Shown here piece after piece: positions 47,874 through 55,503 of a DNA stretch of 64,000 nt. The stretch's first letter is position 1, and every line of letters begins with the position of its first letter. The stretch covers positions 1,984,001-2,048,000 of the forward strand of contig NZ_JAPEMM010000001.1 of the NCBI RefSeq assembly GCF_026342735.1, given 5' to 3'. The stretch comes from Streptomyces sp. NBC_00193 (lineage in GTDB: Bacteria > Actinomycetota > Actinomycetes > Streptomycetales > Streptomycetaceae). The notes under the pieces were generated by a model, which was not told where the DNA came from, did no database searches, and saw nothing but the letters and a program-made list of their open reading frames with translations. A program made the position numbers and the translations under genes.

Positions 47874-48933
47874 GGTGACCGACAGCCCCTCCCTGCTCTC
47901 GCTGGTGCCCAAGGCGGCCGCCAAGCAGTCGATGAAGGACTTCAAGTCGGACCAGGAGGTCCGCTGGTGCCCCGGCTGCGGCGACTACGCGGTGCTCGCC
48001 GCCGTCCAGGGCTTCATGCCGGAGCTGGGGCTGGCGAAGGAGAACATCGTCTTCGTCTCGGGCATCGGCTGCTCCTCACGCTTCCCGTACTACATGGACA
48101 CGTACGGGATGCACTCGATCCACGGCCGCGCCCCGGCCATCGCCACGGGGCTCGCCACCTCCCGCCGCGACCTGTCGGTCTGGGTCGTCACCGGTGACGG
48201 GGACGCGCTCTCCATCGGCGGAAACCACCTGATCCACGCCCTGCGGCGGAACGTCAACCTCAAGATCCTGCTGTTCAACAACCGGATCTACGGGCTGACC
48301 AAGGGGCAGTACTCCCCCACCTCCGAGGTCGGCAAGATCACCAAGTCGACCCCGATGGGCTCGCTCGACGCGCCCTTCAACCCGGTCTCGCTGGCGATCG
48401 GCGCGGAGGCCTCCTTCGTGGCCCGTACGGTCGACTCCGACCGCAAGCACCTCACCGAGGTGCTGCGCGCGGCGGCCGCCCACGAGGGCACGGCGCTGGT
48501 GGAGATCTACCAGAACTGCAACATCTTCAACGACGGCGCCTTCGAGGTCCTCAAGGACCACGAGCAGGCCCAGGAGGCCGTGATCCGCCTGGAGCAGGGG
48601 CAGCCGATCCGCTTCGGCGTGGACAACGCCAAGGGCGTCGTGCGCAACGTGGCCACCGGCGACCTGGAGGTCGTGACCGTGACCCCGGAGAACGAGTCCC
48701 GGATCCTGGTCCACGACGCCTCCTCGGCCTCCCCGACCAACGCGTTCGCGCTGTCCCGGCTGGCCGACCCCGACACGCTGCACCAGACGCCCATCGGGGT
48801 GTTCCGCAACGTGCGGCGGCCCGTCTACGACACGCTCATGGCCGAGCAGCTGGACACGGCCGTGGACCGCAGCGGCAAGGGCGACCTGGGCGCGCTGCTG
48901 AGCGGGAACGACACCTGGACGGTCGTCGGCTGA
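47866..48933 (+). CDS. korB: 2-oxoacid:ferredoxin oxidoreductase, beta subunit (KorB)
   Basis: It binds thiamine diphosphate and one 4Fe-4S cluster and passes electrons to ferredoxin. It has 355 residues from ATG 47866, overlapping korA by 8 bases. Cluster cysteines are in VRWCPGCGDYAVLAAVQGFM, SGIGCSSRFPYYMDTYGMHS and YQNCNIFNDGAF. The ThDP motif is TGDGDALSIGGNHLIHALRR to LFNNRIYGLTKGQYSPTS. The gene order nuo - two-component system - korAB suggests that the reduced ferredoxin could feed the partial complex I (inference). Confidence 0.95.
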   Translation: MTEVTDSPSLLSLVPKAAAKQSMKDFKSDQEVRWCPGCGDYAVLAAVQGFMPELGLAKENIVFVSGIGCSSRFPYYMDTYGMHSIHGRAPAIATGLATSRRDLSVWVVTGDGDALSIGGNHLIHALRRNVNLKILLFNNRIYGLTKGQYSPTSEVGKITKSTPMGSLDAPFNPVSLAIGAEASFVARTVDSDRKHLTEVLRAAAAHEGTALVEIYQNCNIFNDGAFEVLKDHEQAQEAVIRLEQGQPIRFGVDNAKGVVRNVATGDLEVVTVTPENESRILVHDASSASPTNAFALSRLADPDTLHQTPIGVFRNVRRPVYDTLMAEQLDTAVDRSGKGDLGALLSGNDTWTVVG

Positions 48934-49020
48934 GGCGTCGGCTGAGGCGTCGGCTGAGGCGTCGGCCGCGGCATCGACCGAGGCATCCGCCGAGGCAGCC
49001 GCCGAGGCAGCCGCCGCAGC
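48930..49020. repeat. 12-base tandem repeat after korB
   Basis: Units of GAGGCGTCGGCT, decaying into GAGGCATCCGCC and GAGGCAGCCGCC, repeat about seven times starting at the korB stop codon. Each of the first units repeats an in-frame TGA. No gene is seen here. Confidence 0.75.
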
Positions 49021-49025
49021 TCTTC

Positions 49026-49058
49026 GAAGCCCGGACCCGCAGGGAGGGTCCGGGCTTC
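49026..49058 (+). terminator. Terminator downstream of korAB
   Basis: A perfect 13-bp stem GAAGCCCGGACCC / GGGTCCGGGCTTC with a 7-base loop. Confidence 0.85.
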
Positions 49059-49179
49059 GTCGTGTCCCGGCCGCCGTGCCGCCACCCAAGTGTCATGAGC
49101 ATCTCGCCAGACGCTAATGACTTTCGGCGCGGGCGGCGCTACCGTCGTCAGGTTGGCTTGAAGTAGCTCTGGAGGTCCC

Positions 49180-50145
49180 GTGAAGGCACAGAACGACCAG
49201 CGCACGGGGTTGCTCTACGGATTCGCCTCGTACGGGATGTGGGGGATCGTCCCCCTCTTCTGGCCGCTCCTCCAGCCCGCCGGAGCGATCGAGATCCTCG
49301 CCCACCGCATGGTGTGGTCCCTGGCCGTGGTCGGCGTGGCGCTGCTGGCCCTGCGGCGCTGGGGATGGGTGTCGGAGCTGCTGCGCCAACCGCGCAAGCT
49401 CGCCCTCACGGGGGTGGCCGCCGCCCTGGTCACCGTGAACTGGGGCGTGTACATCTGGGCGGTCAACAACGGCGCCGTCGTCGAGGCGAGCCTCGGCTAC
49501 TTCATCAACCCCCTGGTCACCATCGCGCTCGGCGTCCTGGTCCTGGGCGAGCGGCTGCGCCGCACGCAGTGGGCGGCCGTCGGGATCGCCGTCGCCGCCG
49601 TGCTGGTCCTCGCCGTCGGGTACGGGCGGCCGCCGTGGATCTCGCTGATCCTGGCCTTCTCCTTCGCCCTGTACGGGCTGATCAAGAAGCAGCTCGGCAT
49701 GGGCGGCCTGGAGTCGCTGACCGCCGAGACCGTGATCATGTTCCTGCCCGCCCTCGGCTACCTGCTGTGGCTCGGCTCCCGCGGCGAGTCCACCTTCACC
49801 GCACAGGGCCCGGGGCACGCCGTTCTGCTGGCCTCGGCCGGGCTGGTCACCGCGATCCCGCTGATCTGCTTCGGCGCGGCCGCGATCCGGGTCCCGCTCT
49901 CCACCCTCGGACTGCTCCAGTACATGGCCCCGGTCTTCCAGTTCGGCCTCGGCGTCCTCTACTTCCACGAGGCCATGCCGCCCGCGCGCTGGGCCGGCTT
50001 CTCCCTGGTCTGGGTCGCCCTCTCGATCCTCACCTGGGACGCCCTGCGCACCGCCCACCGCTCCCGCGCCCTGCGCCTCGACGGCCTGCCGGCCCCGCTG
50101 CCGGCGCCCCTGCAGACGCCGGCACCGGCGCGCGAGACGGCGTAA
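49180..50145 (+). CDS. rarD: RarD-type EamA permease
   Basis: A ten-helix membrane transporter of the EamA/DMT superfamily, 321 residues from GTG 49180 (VKAQNDQRTGLLYGFASYGM). RarD hallmarks are GLLYGFASYGMWGIVPLFWP, HRMVWSLAVVG, VNWGVYIWAVNNGAVVEASL and GYFINPLVTIALGVLVLGER. The second half has IPLICFGAAAIRVPLSTLGL and QYMAPVFQFGLGVLYFHEAM. The name comes from chloramphenicol-sensitivity phenotypes in other bacteria; the substrate is unknown. GGAGG lies 6 bases upstream. It ends at a bidirectional terminator. Confidence 0.93.
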   Translation: MKAQNDQRTGLLYGFASYGMWGIVPLFWPLLQPAGAIEILAHRMVWSLAVVGVALLALRRWGWVSELLRQPRKLALTGVAAALVTVNWGVYIWAVNNGAVVEASLGYFINPLVTIALGVLVLGERLRRTQWAAVGIAVAAVLVLAVGYGRPPWISLILAFSFALYGLIKKQLGMGGLESLTAETVIMFLPALGYLLWLGSRGESTFTAQGPGHAVLLASAGLVTAIPLICFGAAAIRVPLSTLGLLQYMAPVFQFGLGVLYFHEAMPPARWAGFSLVWVALSILTWDALRTAHRSRALRLDGLPAPLPAPLQTPAPARETA

Positions 50146-50170
50146 CACAGGCACCACCGCTCGGAGCACC

Positions 50171-50198
50171 GACGGGCGCGTCTTCGGACGCGCCCGTC
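50171..50198. terminator. Bidirectional terminator between rarD and the next gene
   Basis: A perfect 12-bp stem GACGGGCGCGTC / GACGCGCCCGTC with a TTCG tetraloop lies between convergent genes. Confidence 0.85.
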
Positions 50199-50216
50199 CG
50201 CATGTCCGCCCAGGGG

Positions 50217-50615
50217 CTACCCGTCCATCGGCAGCCCCGTCGAGGCGAGCCGGAGGCGGGGCGGCACGTGCGCCACCACCAGGGCCACGGCCTCCCCGGC
50301 CGTGTCGACCTCGCCGAGCTGCCCGGCGGGATCGCGCCGCATGACGCGGAACCGCCCGTCGGGCAGCGGGATCACGAAGGGGACCGCCACCTCGTAGGGG
50401 AAGCGGGTCGTGCTGCTGAAGTGCACGTGGCAATGGCTCGTGTACGGGTACAGCTGCCGCAGGATCGGGTCCTCGTGGGCCTCCTCCAGCACGGCGATGG
50501 TGCCGAGGCGCCAGACCTTGGGACCGAGGCGCTCCAGGCGGTCCGCCCAGGCCCGCCGCGTGTCGAGCCACTGGGCCTCGACGACGGCCGCACGGGTCTC
50601 TTCGTTCACGTTCAT
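50217..50615 (-). CDS. DUF6193-like protein
   Basis: A soluble protein of 132 residues (MNVNEETRAAVVEAQWLDTR). The pattern LEEAHEDPILRQLYPYTSHC, HVHFSSTTRFPYEVAVPFVI and GEAVALVVAHVPPRL resembles the streptomycete DUF6193 proteins often found near natural-product clusters. I recall that family from memory and could not test it. It points away from the phenazine operon and marks its left edge. Confidence 0.65.
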   Translation of the reverse strand: MNVNEETRAAVVEAQWLDTRRAWADRLERLGPKVWRLGTIAVLEEAHEDPILRQLYPYTSHCHVHFSSTTRFPYEVAVPFVIPLPDGRFRVMRRDPAGQLGEVDTAGEAVALVVAHVPPRLRLASTGLPMDG

Positions 50616-50957
50616 CCCCCCAGTGTGCTCCCGCCCCGGCGCCGCGGGCGGCTCCGTCCGCTTTCCGAACGGGTATGACCGGATCGAGGTCTTGACGGAC
50701 CATCACGCCCTCACCGACCGCCGGGCTCGCGCCGACGCACGTCGCCCGCCCGTTCCGCCGGGCGGAATCCAGGTTTCCCCTTATTTCTTCGCCGAGCCCG
50801 CCTCCTCGGCCGCATCCTGCAGGCCGAGTTCCGGGATCGGCGATCGCCGCAGGCCATTACCGCCGGGCCGATATTCCGCTTCCCGCCCAGGTCGGACCGG
50901 CCTCCCGCTGCGGGCTGACGGAATTGCACACCAGCGACATAGGCATTTTTAGCCTCG
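50616..50957. other. Gene-free stretch at the left edge of the phenazine region
   Basis: There is no credible coding sequence in these 340 bases. The GC content falls towards 50,940 with TTTTTAG-type runs, which is unusual for this chromosome. It is the transition between core genes and the accessory operon. Confidence 0.5.
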
Positions 50958-50987
50958 TTGACAAGCCCGAGTTGGTGACGGTTATAT
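50958..50987 (+). promoter_or_regulatory. Candidate promoter of the phenazine region
   Basis: TTGACA (50,958-50,963) and TTATAT (50,982-50,987) are separated by 18 bases, a near-consensus pair for the housekeeping sigma factor HrdB. It lies about 100 bases before the secreted NTF2-like gene in a locally AT-richer stretch. Confidence 0.55.
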
Positions 50988-51012
50988 GAAGTCATCGAAG
51001 GGGGGATGGCGA

Positions 51013-51093
51013 ATGAGGACCAACCAAAAGGCCCCATTCCGCAGCCGAATTGAATTAGTCCGCTGCCATCTCCAATTTAAGGAGATGATATGA
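51013..51093 (+). CDS. Possible 26-residue leader peptide
   Basis: A short frame beginning MRTNQKAPFRSRIELVRCHL ends at a TGA that overlaps the next gene's ATG (ATGA). GGGGGG lies 7 bases before its ATG, and the candidate promoter is just upstream. It could be a translated leader coupled to the next gene, or chance. The frame continues upstream to an ATG at 50986, but that falls inside the promoter -10. Confidence 0.3.
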   Translation: MRTNQKAPFRSRIELVRCHLQFKEMI

Positions 51094-51767
51094 GCATAAT
51101 CAAGCACACGCTTCCGCTCTCCGCCGCCGCCATCGTGCTGACGATCGCGAGCATCGCAGGGCCCAGCTACCTCCAGACCCAGTCGGCGGCCGCAAGCACC
51201 TCGGCCGTCGCCGAGACCCCCGCAGCCGCCGAGACCCCGGCAGCCGCCGAAACTCCGGCGGCCCCGGAGGCCACCGAAGCTCCGGCGGACGCCGCGAGCC
51301 AGACGGGCATCTTCAACCCGCGGCCGGTCGCGAGAACCCCCGAACAGCTGCTCCAGCTCCTGGGCGAGCGGATCAAGGCCAAGGACATCGACGGCATCAT
51401 CGCCCTGCACGAGCCCGAAGCGGCGATCGTCGACTGGGACCTCTCGGTCATCAGGGGTCACCAAGCCATCAGGAACTTCTACGTCGGTTGGTTCAACCTG
51501 AACCCGGAGCTCACCGTCAACGCCCGCCAGACCGTGGCGACCGGAGGCTGGCGCGGGTGGGACGGCGTGGTCCGCCAGCGCACGGCGTCGATCATGGGCG
51601 ACTACAGCCTGGCGCAGGACGGGACGGCCGGCGGCCCCCGCGTGAGCTTCACCGGCAACTTCTGCGACACCGTCGAGGAGCAGCTGGACGGCACGTGGCT
51701 GTACGTCCTGGACAACCCGTACCCGCCCCACGGCGGGGGCACGCCGGCGGCGGCTTCCCACCACTGA
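51090..51767 (+). CDS. Secreted NTF2/SnoaL-like protein
   Basis: A protein of 225 residues from ATG 51090, with a perfect AAGGAGAT site upstream. The N-terminus MSIIKHTLPLSAAAIVLTIA with an Ala-Ala-Ala cleavage region looks like a Sec signal peptide. A linker of ETPAAA repeats follows (residues about 42-65). The rest (from TPEQLLQLLGERIKAKDIDG) is an NTF2/SnoaL/DUF4440 fold with DWDLSVIRGHQAIRNFYVGW and VSFTGNFCDTVEEQLDGTWL. The fold binds small aromatic molecules or catalyses isomerisations. It is unrelated in length and export to PhzA/B. Being first in the region, it may bind or modify a phenazine outside the cell (inference). Confidence 0.75.
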   Translation: MSIIKHTLPLSAAAIVLTIASIAGPSYLQTQSAAASTSAVAETPAAAETPAAAETPAAPEATEAPADAASQTGIFNPRPVARTPEQLLQLLGERIKAKDIDGIIALHEPEAAIVDWDLSVIRGHQAIRNFYVGWFNLNPELTVNARQTVATGGWRGWDGVVRQRTASIMGDYSLAQDGTAGGPRVSFTGNFCDTVEEQLDGTWLYVLDNPYPPHGGGTPAAASHH

Positions 51768-51891
51768 TCGGGGTTTCTCACACCCCGGCCGACTCGGCCT
51801 TTTCTGCTCAGTAATTCGGTCGGCGAATTCTTCACGCACATCGCGCGGTTTATCCGTCGCGCCGAAAAACAAGCAGGCGAGGAAATTCCAC

Positions 51892-51925
51892 CCACCCGTG
51901 GGGATCCGGTGATCCCCACGGGTGG
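51892..51925 (+). promoter_or_regulatory. 15-bp perfect hairpin upstream of phzD
   Basis: CCACCCGTGGGGATC and GATCCCCACGGGTGG pair perfectly around a CGGT loop, 33 bases before the phzD start. The downstream sequence has no T run. It could end the NTF2-like transcript, attenuate the phz operon, or be a very long operator. Confidence 0.7.
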
Positions 51926-51958
51926 CCGGCCCACACTCAATCAACCCGAGGGGGAACC

Positions 51959-52582
51959 GTGCCGGGCATAGCCCCGATCTCGTCATACCCACTGCCGACG
52001 GCGGCCGAACTGCCCGCCAGCCTGGCCCCGTGGAAACCCGACCCCGACCGAGCGGCCCTGCTCGTGCACGACATGCAGCGCTACTTCCTCGCACCGTTCC
52101 CCGCGGAGATCCGCGATCCGCTGGTACGCCACTGCGCGATCCTGCGGGAGCGCTGCGCCGCCCTCGGGGTCCCGGTGTTCTACACCGCGCAGCCCGGTGG
52201 CATGACCGACGGGGAACGCGGCCTGCTCAAGGACTTCTGGGGTCCCGGCATGAGGGTGGACCCCGTCGATCGTCAGATCGTCTCCGAACTCGCGCCGCGG
52301 CCCGCGGACCAGGTGCTCACCAAGTGGCGCTACAGCGCGTTCTTCCGCTCCGACCTGCTGGCCCAGATGCGCGCCCAGGGCCGCGATCAGCTGATCGTCT
52401 GCGGGGTCTACGCACACGTCGGCGTGCTGGCGACGGCCCTCGAGGCGTTCACCAACGACATCCAGCCGTTCCTGGTCGCCGACGCCGTCGGCGACTTCTC
52501 CGCCGAGTACCACCAGCTGGCCCTCGACTACGCGGCCGCCCGCTGCTCGGTGGTCACCACCACCGAGGAGGTCTTCCGATGA
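51959..52582 (+). CDS. phzD: Phenazine biosynthesis isochorismatase PhzD
   Basis: It hydrolyses the vinyl ether of 2-amino-2-deoxyisochorismate (ADIC) to give trans-2,3-dihydro-3-hydroxyanthranilate (DHHA) and pyruvate, the second phenazine step. It has 207 residues, the same length as Pseudomonas PhzD, from GTG 51959 with GAGGGGGAA upstream. The catalytic Asp is in [16 protein letters not shown], the Lys in [17 protein letters not shown], and the isochorismatase [20 protein letters not shown] block is complete. Its stop overlaps the phzE start (ATGA). Confidence 0.96.
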   Translation: MPGIAPISSYPLPTAAELPASLAPWKPDPDRAALLVHDMQRYFLAPFPAEIRDPLVRHCAILRERCAALGVPVFYTAQPGGMTDGERGLLKDFWGPGMRVDPVDRQIVSELAPRPADQVLTKWRYSAFFRSDLLAQMRAQGRDQLIVCGVYAHVGVLATALEAFTNDIQPFLVADAVGDFSAEYHQLALDYAAARCSVVTTTEEVFR

Positions 52583-54498
52583 ACTCGACGCAGCTGCTCG
52601 AGCACGTGCTGGGCCCCAACCCGGGTCCCTTCGCCCTGCTGCACCGCCCCGAGGCGCTGGGCGCGGACCGCGTGGAGATCCTGCTGGGCGAGGTCAGCAC
52701 CCCGGCCCGGCTGGCCGACATCCCGCTGGGCGGCAACCCGCCGGCCGACCGGAGCGGGCGCCCCGGCGGACCCCGGCACGAGGCGCTGGTCCTGGTGCCC
52801 CACCAGCAGATCACCGAGCGCGGCTTCATCGCCGCCGCGGACGGATCGCCGCTGATCGCGATGTCGGTGACCGACCAGGGCCAGATCGCCACGCCGGACG
52901 CCCTCAGATGCCTGCCCGACGAGCCGATCACCCTGGACGGCGGGCACTTCGACACCGAGGACGAGGCCTACGCCGACACGGTCCGCGCGGTCCTCGACCA
53001 CGAGATAGGCACCGGCGAGGGCTCGAACTTCGTCATCAAGCGCTCGTTCGTCACCACCATCACCGGGTACTCGACGCGCAGTGCGCTCAGCCTGTTCCGC
53101 CGGCTGCTCACCCGGGAGAGCGGCGCCTACTGGACCTTCATCGTGCACACCGGCACGCGGACCTTCGTGGGCGCCACCCCGGAGCGCCACGTCAGCCTGC
53201 GGGACGGCGTCGCGGCGATGACCCCGATCAGCGGCACCTACCGCTACCCGCCCACCGGGCCGGTCCGGTCGGAGGTCATGGAGTTCCTCACCGACGGCAA
53301 GGAGACCGACGAGCTGTACATGGTCCTGGACGAGGAACTCAAGATGATGGCCCGGGTCTGCCAGGGCGGCGGCCGGGTGAGAGGACCGTTCCTGCGGGAG
53401 ATGGCCCACCTCGCGCACACCGAGTACGTCATCGAGGGGCGCAGCGACCTCGACCCCCGGGACATCCTGCGGGAAACGATGTTCGCCCCCACGGTGACCG
53501 GCAGCCCGCTCGAGAACGCCTGCCGGGTGATAGCCCGCTACGAGCCGCGCGGCCGCGGGTACTACGGCGGCATCGCGGCCCTCATCGGCCGCGACGACGA
53601 CGGCGCGCGCACCCTGGACTCGGCCATCCTCATCCGCACCGCCGACATCCGTGCCTCGGACGCCGACGGCAGCGGCCACGTGGAGGTCGGGGTGGGCGCG
53701 ACCCTGGTCCGGCACTCCGATGCCGACGCCGAGGTCGCGGAGACCCGTACCAAGGCCGCGGGCGTGCTCGCGGCGCTGGGCGCCGCGAACCGGCTCGTCG
53801 AGGACCCGCTGATCCAGAAGGCCTTGGGCAGCCGCAACGAGACGCTCGCGCGCTTCTGGCTCAGCGACGCCGCATCGCGAGCACGGCCCCATCCGATGCT
53901 CGACGGCCGCCGGGTACTGATCATCGATGCCGAGGACACCTTCAGCTCGATGCTGGCCCACCAGCTGAGCGCCATCGGGCTGACCGTCGAGCTCGCCGGC
54001 TTCGACGCGGCCCACCGCTTCGACGACCACGATCTCGTCGTCATGGGCCCGGGACCCGGCGACCCGCGGGAGGCCGGCGACCACAGGATGAGCCGTCTCA
54101 CCTCGGCGATCGAGGAGTTGCTCTCCCGGCGCATCCCCTTCCTGGCCGTGTGTCTGAGCCACCAGCTGCTGTCCCGCCACCTCGGGCTCGAACTGAGGCG
54201 CAGGGACGTCCCGAACCAGGGCACCCAGCGGGAGATCGACCTGTTCGGCGCACGGGAGCGGGTCGGCTTCTACAACTCCTACGAGGCCCGGTCGCGGGCC
54301 GAGTACCTGGAGTGCCCCGGCGTCGGCGAGGTGAAGGTGAGCCTCGACCCCCGCACCGGAGAGGTGCACGCCCTGCGCGGGGCGCACTTCGGGTCCGTCC
54401 AGTTCCACCTCGAATCCGTGCTCACCCAGGACAGCGAGCGCGTCCTGACCGAGCTCCTCGTCCCCCTGCTGGAAGCCGCGGAGGTGGTGAAGGTATGA
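52579..54498 (+). CDS. phzE: 2-amino-2-deoxyisochorismate synthase PhzE
   Basis: It converts chorismate and glutamine to ADIC, the first committed phenazine step. It has 639 residues. The N-terminal chorismate-binding (MST) domain has [20 protein letters not shown], then [29 protein letters not shown] and [16 protein letters not shown]. The C-terminal class I glutaminase domain has [16 protein letters not shown], the nucleophile Cys in [20 protein letters not shown], and [11 protein letters not shown] in place of FHPE. All active-site parts appear intact. It overlaps phzD at the start and the next small gene at the end. Confidence 0.96.
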   Translation: MNSTQLLEHVLGPNPGPFALLHRPEALGADRVEILLGEVSTPARLADIPLGGNPPADRSGRPGGPRHEALVLVPHQQITERGFIAAADGSPLIAMSVTDQGQIATPDALRCLPDEPITLDGGHFDTEDEAYADTVRAVLDHEIGTGEGSNFVIKRSFVTTITGYSTRSALSLFRRLLTRESGAYWTFIVHTGTRTFVGATPERHVSLRDGVAAMTPISGTYRYPPTGPVRSEVMEFLTDGKETDELYMVLDEELKMMARVCQGGGRVRGPFLREMAHLAHTEYVIEGRSDLDPRDILRETMFAPTVTGSPLENACRVIARYEPRGRGYYGGIAALIGRDDDGARTLDSAILIRTADIRASDADGSGHVEVGVGATLVRHSDADAEVAETRTKAAGVLAALGAANRLVEDPLIQKALGSRNETLARFWLSDAASRARPHPMLDGRRVLIIDAEDTFSSMLAHQLSAIGLTVELAGFDAAHRFDDHDLVVMGPGPGDPREAGDHRMSRLTSAIEELLSRRIPFLAVCLSHQLLSRHLGLELRRRDVPNQGTQREIDLFGARERVGFYNSYEARSRAEYLECPGVGEVKVSLDPRTGEVHALRGAHFGSVQFHLESVLTQDSERVLTELLVPLLEAAEVVKV

Positions 54499-54842
54499 AG
54501 GCCGCCGTCTCCTGGTGGGACCTCTCCGGGTCCGACCAGACCATCGACTCCCTGCGCGTCTACCTGCGCGACGAAGGCGTGGACCCGTGGACCGAGGTCC
54601 GCGGCATGCGACTGAAGTTCTGGATCTCCGACCGGCAGCTGAACCGGTGGGGCGCGGTGATGCTGTGGGACTCCGACGCGGACCTGACGCAGCCGATGCC
54701 CCCGAACCGGGCCACCGAGCTCATCGGGTACCCGCCGACCGACCGGATGATGACCGAGGTCGAGGCGATCGTCGAGGGCCTCCACTCGGGTGCGACGTCC
54801 GAGCGCGGCCTGGCCTTCGAGACCGCCGGGAACGTCTCGTGA
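54495..54842 (+). CDS. Small protein between phzE and phzG (possible dimeric alpha/beta-barrel)
   Basis: A protein of 115 residues, translationally coupled on both sides: its ATG overlaps the phzE stop and its stop overlaps the phzG start (GTGA). The sequence begins [20 protein letters not shown]. The segment TEVRGMRLKFWISDRQLNRW with GAVMLWDSDADLTQPMPPNR resembles the strand-helix-strand pattern of YdhR/ABM-type monooxygenase-like proteins; this is only a weak resemblance. It has many Trp residues and no export signal. The tight coupling says it works with PhzE/PhzG, perhaps on the unstable tricyclic intermediates. Confidence 0.75.
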   Translation: MKAAVSWWDLSGSDQTIDSLRVYLRDEGVDPWTEVRGMRLKFWISDRQLNRWGAVMLWDSDADLTQPMPPNRATELIGYPPTDRMMTEVEAIVEGLHSGATSERGLAFETAGNVS

Positions 54843-55459
54843 GCGCCCCGGCCCGGCCCCTGACGGCCGATGAGTTCACCGCCCCGCCCGCCGAGCCGAT
54901 GGACCTGCTGCGGACCTGGTTCGACAGCGCCGTCGCGAACGCCGTGCGCGAACCGGGCGCACTGGCCCTGGCCACCGCCGATGCCCGCGGCCGCGCCTCC
55001 AACCGGATCGTGCAGGTGCTCTCGGTACGCGGTACGGGGCTGGTGTTCGCCAGCCACTCCGACAGCCGCAAGGCCCGGGACTTCGACGAGACGGGCTGGG
55101 CGTCGGGCGTCTTCTACTGGCGCGAGGCCGGCCGCCAGGTGAGCGTGAGCGGCCCGGCCCGCCCGCTGCCCGACGAGGAGTCCGACGCCCTGTGGGCCGC
55201 CCGGCCCGCCGCCGCGCACCCGATGTCGGTGGCCTCGTACCAGAGCGCACTGCTGCCGGACGAGGACGCGCTGCGCGAGCGGGCCAGGGAACTGGCCCGG
55301 AGCGGCACCGCACTGACCCGCCCGGACCGCTGGCTGGGCTACCTGCTGGAGCCGGCTTCGGTCGAGTTCTGGCAGGCCGACCAGACGGACCGGCTGCACC
55401 GGAGGCTGCGCTACGAGCGCGACGGCTCCGGCTGGCGTACGGACCGGCTCCAACCCTGA
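54839..55459 (+). CDS. phzG: FMN-dependent dihydrophenazine oxidase PhzG
   Basis: It belongs to the pyridoxamine-5'-phosphate oxidase fold and oxidises the dihydrophenazine carboxylates formed after ring closure. It has 206 residues from GTG 54839. Fold blocks are MDLLRTWFDSAVANAVREPG, ALALATADARGRASNRIVQV, VFASHSDSRKARDFDETGWA, then VFYWREAGRQVSVSGPARPL and the C-terminal VEFWQADQTDRLHRRLRYER. It overlaps the preceding small gene by four bases. A true PdxH is less likely given the neighbours. Confidence 0.93.
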   Translation: MSAPARPLTADEFTAPPAEPMDLLRTWFDSAVANAVREPGALALATADARGRASNRIVQVLSVRGTGLVFASHSDSRKARDFDETGWASGVFYWREAGRQVSVSGPARPLPDEESDALWAARPAAAHPMSVASYQSALLPDEDALRERARELARSGTALTRPDRWLGYLLEPASVEFWQADQTDRLHRRLRYERDGSGWRTDRLQP

Positions 55460-55503
55460 CCGTGCTCCGAACCCCTTAGACCAAGTGAGAGAAAGGCAAG
55501 CCG

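Noticed and set aside
50711..51037. 108-codon minus-strand frame in the gap before the phenazine region
   Set aside because: Composition and codon use are unlike genes, no ribosome-binding site is seen, and it crosses the candidate promoter.
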